A DNA stretch of 64,000 nt from Leptospiraceae bacterium (GTDB lineage Bacteria; Spirochaetota; Leptospiria; Leptospirales; Leptospiraceae): contig JADJSX010000025.1 of the NCBI GenBank assembly GCA_016711485.1, positions 1 through 64,000 of the forward strand, written 5' to 3'. Position 1 is the stretch's first letter, and each line of letters begins with the position of its first letter. Both the position numbers and the translations under genes were made by a program. This document shows, one piece after another, positions 62,225 through 64,000 of the stretch. The notes under the pieces were generated by a model. That model saw nothing but the letters and a program-made list of their open reading frames with translations. It was not told the origin of the DNA and did not search any database.

Positions 62225-63325
62225 CTAATTAGTGTAAGTCTCTTTTCGAATTTTATCTACATAGATATTTTGCACTTCTTCTGGTTGATCAGCCCCTAAT
62301 TCATGACCCGCCCTTTTAATTTCCAGCCATTCTTTTTTGGGAGATTTTAATTTTTCAAAATAATCTTTTCCGGCAAGTTTCATAAAATCATATTCACCCA
62401 TCAAAAAATAAACGGGGAGTTTTAGTTCAGGAACGTCAGTTCTCATATCTATTTCCATGATTTTAGAAATGTTTTTCTCTGTAAAAGAATCAATGGACTT
62501 TAATGTAGCCAAAAAATCGCTAAAATTATATTCGGGAGCTTTGCGAAGGGATTCAATAAATAAATCAGAAAGTGTGAAATTTCTATATTTGTATTTTTTG
62601 TTTTGATAATATTCTCCCCAAGTAGAAATTTTTTCCATATTTTCTTTCATCTTGGCTACAGGAAAAGACTTATTAGGAACTTCTGTTCTTTTTAATTCGC
62701 TTATCGCTTTTTCATTTTTATCTAGTTTTGCTTCTTCGAGACTAAATCGTTTCATTTCTGCAATACTTTCAGGGGCAAATACTGCTTGTCCTTCACTAAT
62801 AAACGCATAAAACCAATCTGGATGTTTTGCGGCTAGTTTTGCACCAATATAACTCCCCCAAGAAACTCCTTGTAAATAGATTTTCTTTTTTCCAAATCTT
62901 TGCATTAACTTTTGACAAAGTTCTTCTGCATCATTTACAAAGTCATCCATCGCATAATTAATCTTATCTCCATCGTTCATACGAGAAGTTTTACCGACTC
63001 CACGTTGGTCATAATTTACTATAATAAAATTCTTTTCCATTCTATCTCTCTCATCACTGTATGTTAAATGAGCAAATGGCATCATTGGAACAGCAAAACC
63101 GTGAATAACTAACATTAATGGATTAGTTTTATCCGTGCCTCGAATTAATACAGAATGTTTCACTTTTCCGAGTTCTATTTCTTCGAGTGAAGTAATTCCT
63201 TTTTCTTTCCATTCGGTTTTAGTGTAAGGAACGGTATGTGCTGAACAACGAAATAAAAAAAAAATTAGAAAGGCAATAACAATAGTTGAAAGATTAACGG
63301 GTAACTGCAATGTATTTTTTTTCAA
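62225..63325 (-). CDS. Alpha/beta hydrolase lipoprotein
   Basis: A 366-aa protein. An N-terminal signal segment ends FFLFRCSA (lipobox-like, Cys near 27). The hydrolase fold follows: oxyanion motif VIHGFAVPM near 72, nucleophile Ser in GVSWGSYIG near 155, a catalytic Asp in GEYDFMK near 318 and His in RAGHELG near 345. YDQRGVGKTSR is typical of proline iminopeptidase-like hydrolases, so peptide or ester substrates are possible. The start is TTG with AGGAG ahead. It is probably anchored in a membrane and faces the periplasm or outside. Confidence 0.78.
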   Translation of the reverse strand: MKKNTLQLPVNLSTIVIAFLIFFLFRCSAHTVPYTKTEWKEKGITSLEEIELGKVKHSVLIRGTDKTNPLMLVIHGFAVPMMPFAHLTYSDERDRMEKNFIIVNYDQRGVGKTSRMNDGDKINYAMDDFVNDAEELCQKLMQRFGKKKIYLQGVSWGSYIGAKLAAKHPDWFYAFISEGQAVFAPESIAEMKRFSLEEAKLDKNEKAISELKRTEVPNKSFPVAKMKENMEKISTWGEYYQNKKYKYRNFTLSDLFIESLRKAPEYNFSDFLATLKSIDSFTEKNISKIMEIDMRTDVPELKLPVYFLMGEYDFMKLAGKDYFEKLKSPKKEWLEIKRAGHELGADQPEEVQNIYVDKIRKETYTN

Positions 63326-63432
63326 AATAAACTCCTAAATAGACAAAGTATATTTTAAAGCCTAACTGAAAAGAATTTTACAGACTCTCGAAGTTTGACT
63401 TTTAAGAACTGACGTAACGAAAAAAGGAAAAC

Positions 63433-63880
63433 TATGAAAATTAAAGTTAAATTCAGAATATTAGAAAAAGCTAATGAATTAATAAATCTTGCACTGAGTT
63501 TATCGAATGTGTCAATAGCCTGCGATAGCTTGGCTGAAGGTCAATGTCATTAAGTTAAGAAAACAGAAATAAAATTAACCACGAAGAAAAGAGAAGATTA
63601 CATTGAAAATCCTTCGTGAACTTCGTGCTCTTCGTGGTTAGAAATCCTTAACTTAATGACATTGGGCTGAAGGTGAGCGACTAAACGAAAGGGAGGACAA
63701 GCCCACCATTATGTTTCGACCTATTGTTGTGAAAGCAACAATGGGCTTGAGCGAAAGAGATGGAGGGAGAAACATTGAATTCGGGTGCCAACCTCCGTTG
63801 GACGCTCGGCTCACCCGAACTTTATCATTTCTTTTTAAGAAAGAAATGATAATAGCAATTGCGTAAGGTGAGTTACTAAA
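63433..63880 (+). repeat. LENANELI-type repeat, copy 3, with MITE inside
   Basis: It begins MKIKVKFRILEKANELINLA and ends in hairpin-forming sequence and GCGTAAGGTGAG, as in copy 2. A 123-bp MITE interrupts it at 63542. Beyond the MITE, text related to copies 1 and 2 continues (AAGCCCACC, GGGTGCCAACC). Confidence 0.65.
63542..63664. mobile_element. 123-bp MITE with 18-bp inverted ends
   Basis: Ends CAATGTCATTAAGTTAAG (63542-63559) and its exact reverse complement (63647-63664). A 10-bp direct duplication GGCTGAAGGT flanks it (63532-63541 and 63665-63674). Inside, AACCACGAAG and CTTCGTGGTTA make a second stem. The length of the duplication and the end sequence fit an IS4-type transposase, but no such gene is in the window. 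Confidence 0.9.
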
Positions 63881-64000
63881 ATGCGACGATTGCATTTTGC
63901 TATAGTATGCTTTTAACTTTTCAACTTGACAAAGAAGTATTATTTCAATGTGTCCGAAAAATATAAAAATTTAATCCTGCTTACAAGTTTTGGTCTGATA
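63881..64000. other. End of window, no gene seen
   Basis: A partial IS701-like end (AACTTGACAAAG near 63925) is the only recognisable item. A reading frame may start beyond the window. Confidence 0.4.

Noticed and set aside
61898..62299. 133-aa reading frame on the plus strand
   Set aside because: Another frame in the same stretch encodes a sensible protein remnant, and the end overlaps the hydrolase gene; it is a chance frame.
63653..63895. 80-aa minus-strand frame at the end of the window
   Set aside because: It runs through the MITE border and the LENANELI-type repeat and has low-complexity composition; it is not a gene.
1..64000. tRNA, rRNA or riboswitch genes
   Set aside because: No cloverleaf-like sequence with conserved arms, no rRNA words and no known riboswitch core was recognised by eye.

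Overview
The window is AT-rich DNA from a spirochaete, most probably a member of the Leptospiraceae. The evidence is a P83/100-family protein, many lipoproteins with spirochaete-type lipoboxes, 7TM-DISM/SpoIIE phosphatases, several class III nucleotidyl cyclases and a giant protein-kinase/ATPase/histidine-kinase fusion. No rRNA or tRNA gene and no CRISPR array was seen. The species cannot be named from the sequence alone.

Layout. 0-2.8 kb: a frameshifted lipoxygenase gene and a SnoaL-like protein. 2.9-12.5 kb: a signalling block (1793-aa kinase/AAA/GAF/histidine kinase, remnant of a second kinase, REC-HisKA_2 kinase, REC-PAS-cyclase, PilZ protein). 12.5-27.3 kb: a decaying accessory region with broken methionine-salvage genes (mtnB, mtnD), three toxin-antitoxin type modules, fragments of a vapBC family, small repeats, and a family of lipoprotein genes sharing one 5' leader and one 3' tail. 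27.3-32.1 kb: an adenylate cyclase-FecR-DUF5683 operon. 32.1-34.2 kb: more toxin-antitoxin remnants, a nucleotidyltransferase pair and a 108-bp MITE. 34.2-38.9 kb: a duplicated 232-aa membrane protein, a lipoprotein and a 7TM-SpoIIE phosphatase. 39.3-42.8 kb: a complete six-gene arsenic operon (arsR, arsC, arsI-like, thioredoxin-like, permease, acr3). 43-47.4 kb: AAA/DUF4143 protein, porin, P83/100 protein. 47.6-50.4 kb: orphan higA, a DUF1801 gene split by a MITE, and an IS701-type insertion sequence with clear ends. 50.6-58.6 kb: ordinary chromosomal genes (enoyl-reductase-like protein, SpoIIE phosphatase, carotenoid oxygenase, SH3 lipoprotein, formylglycine-generating-enzyme-like lipoprotein, membrane protein, cytochrome c'). 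58.7-60.7 kb: a group II intron with a deleted reverse transcriptase inside an IS701-ended element. 60.7-64 kb: marR-DUF1398 operon with a palindromic operator, a lipoprotein hydrolase, and nested repeats.

The main biological story is genome remodelling by very small mobile elements. Three element types can be delimited to the base: a 108-bp MITE with TACCA/TGGTA ends and TA target duplications (two copies, plus two relatives inside vapB copies), an IS701 element with CTAA duplications, and a 123-bp MITE with 18-bp ends and a 10-bp duplication. The DUF1801 gene is the clearest case: removing the MITE and one TA restores a continuous reading frame. Fragments of one vapBC family at four loci can be pieced together into most of an ancestral toxin. 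Two toxin-antitoxin operons sit between long direct repeats, as if they moved as cassettes. The second pattern is shared leader and tail sequences around unrelated lipoprotein bodies.

Limits: identifications rest on reading motifs by eye. Several reading-frame breaks could be mutations or assembly errors in A runs; raw reads would decide. No system here can be claimed as proven new.
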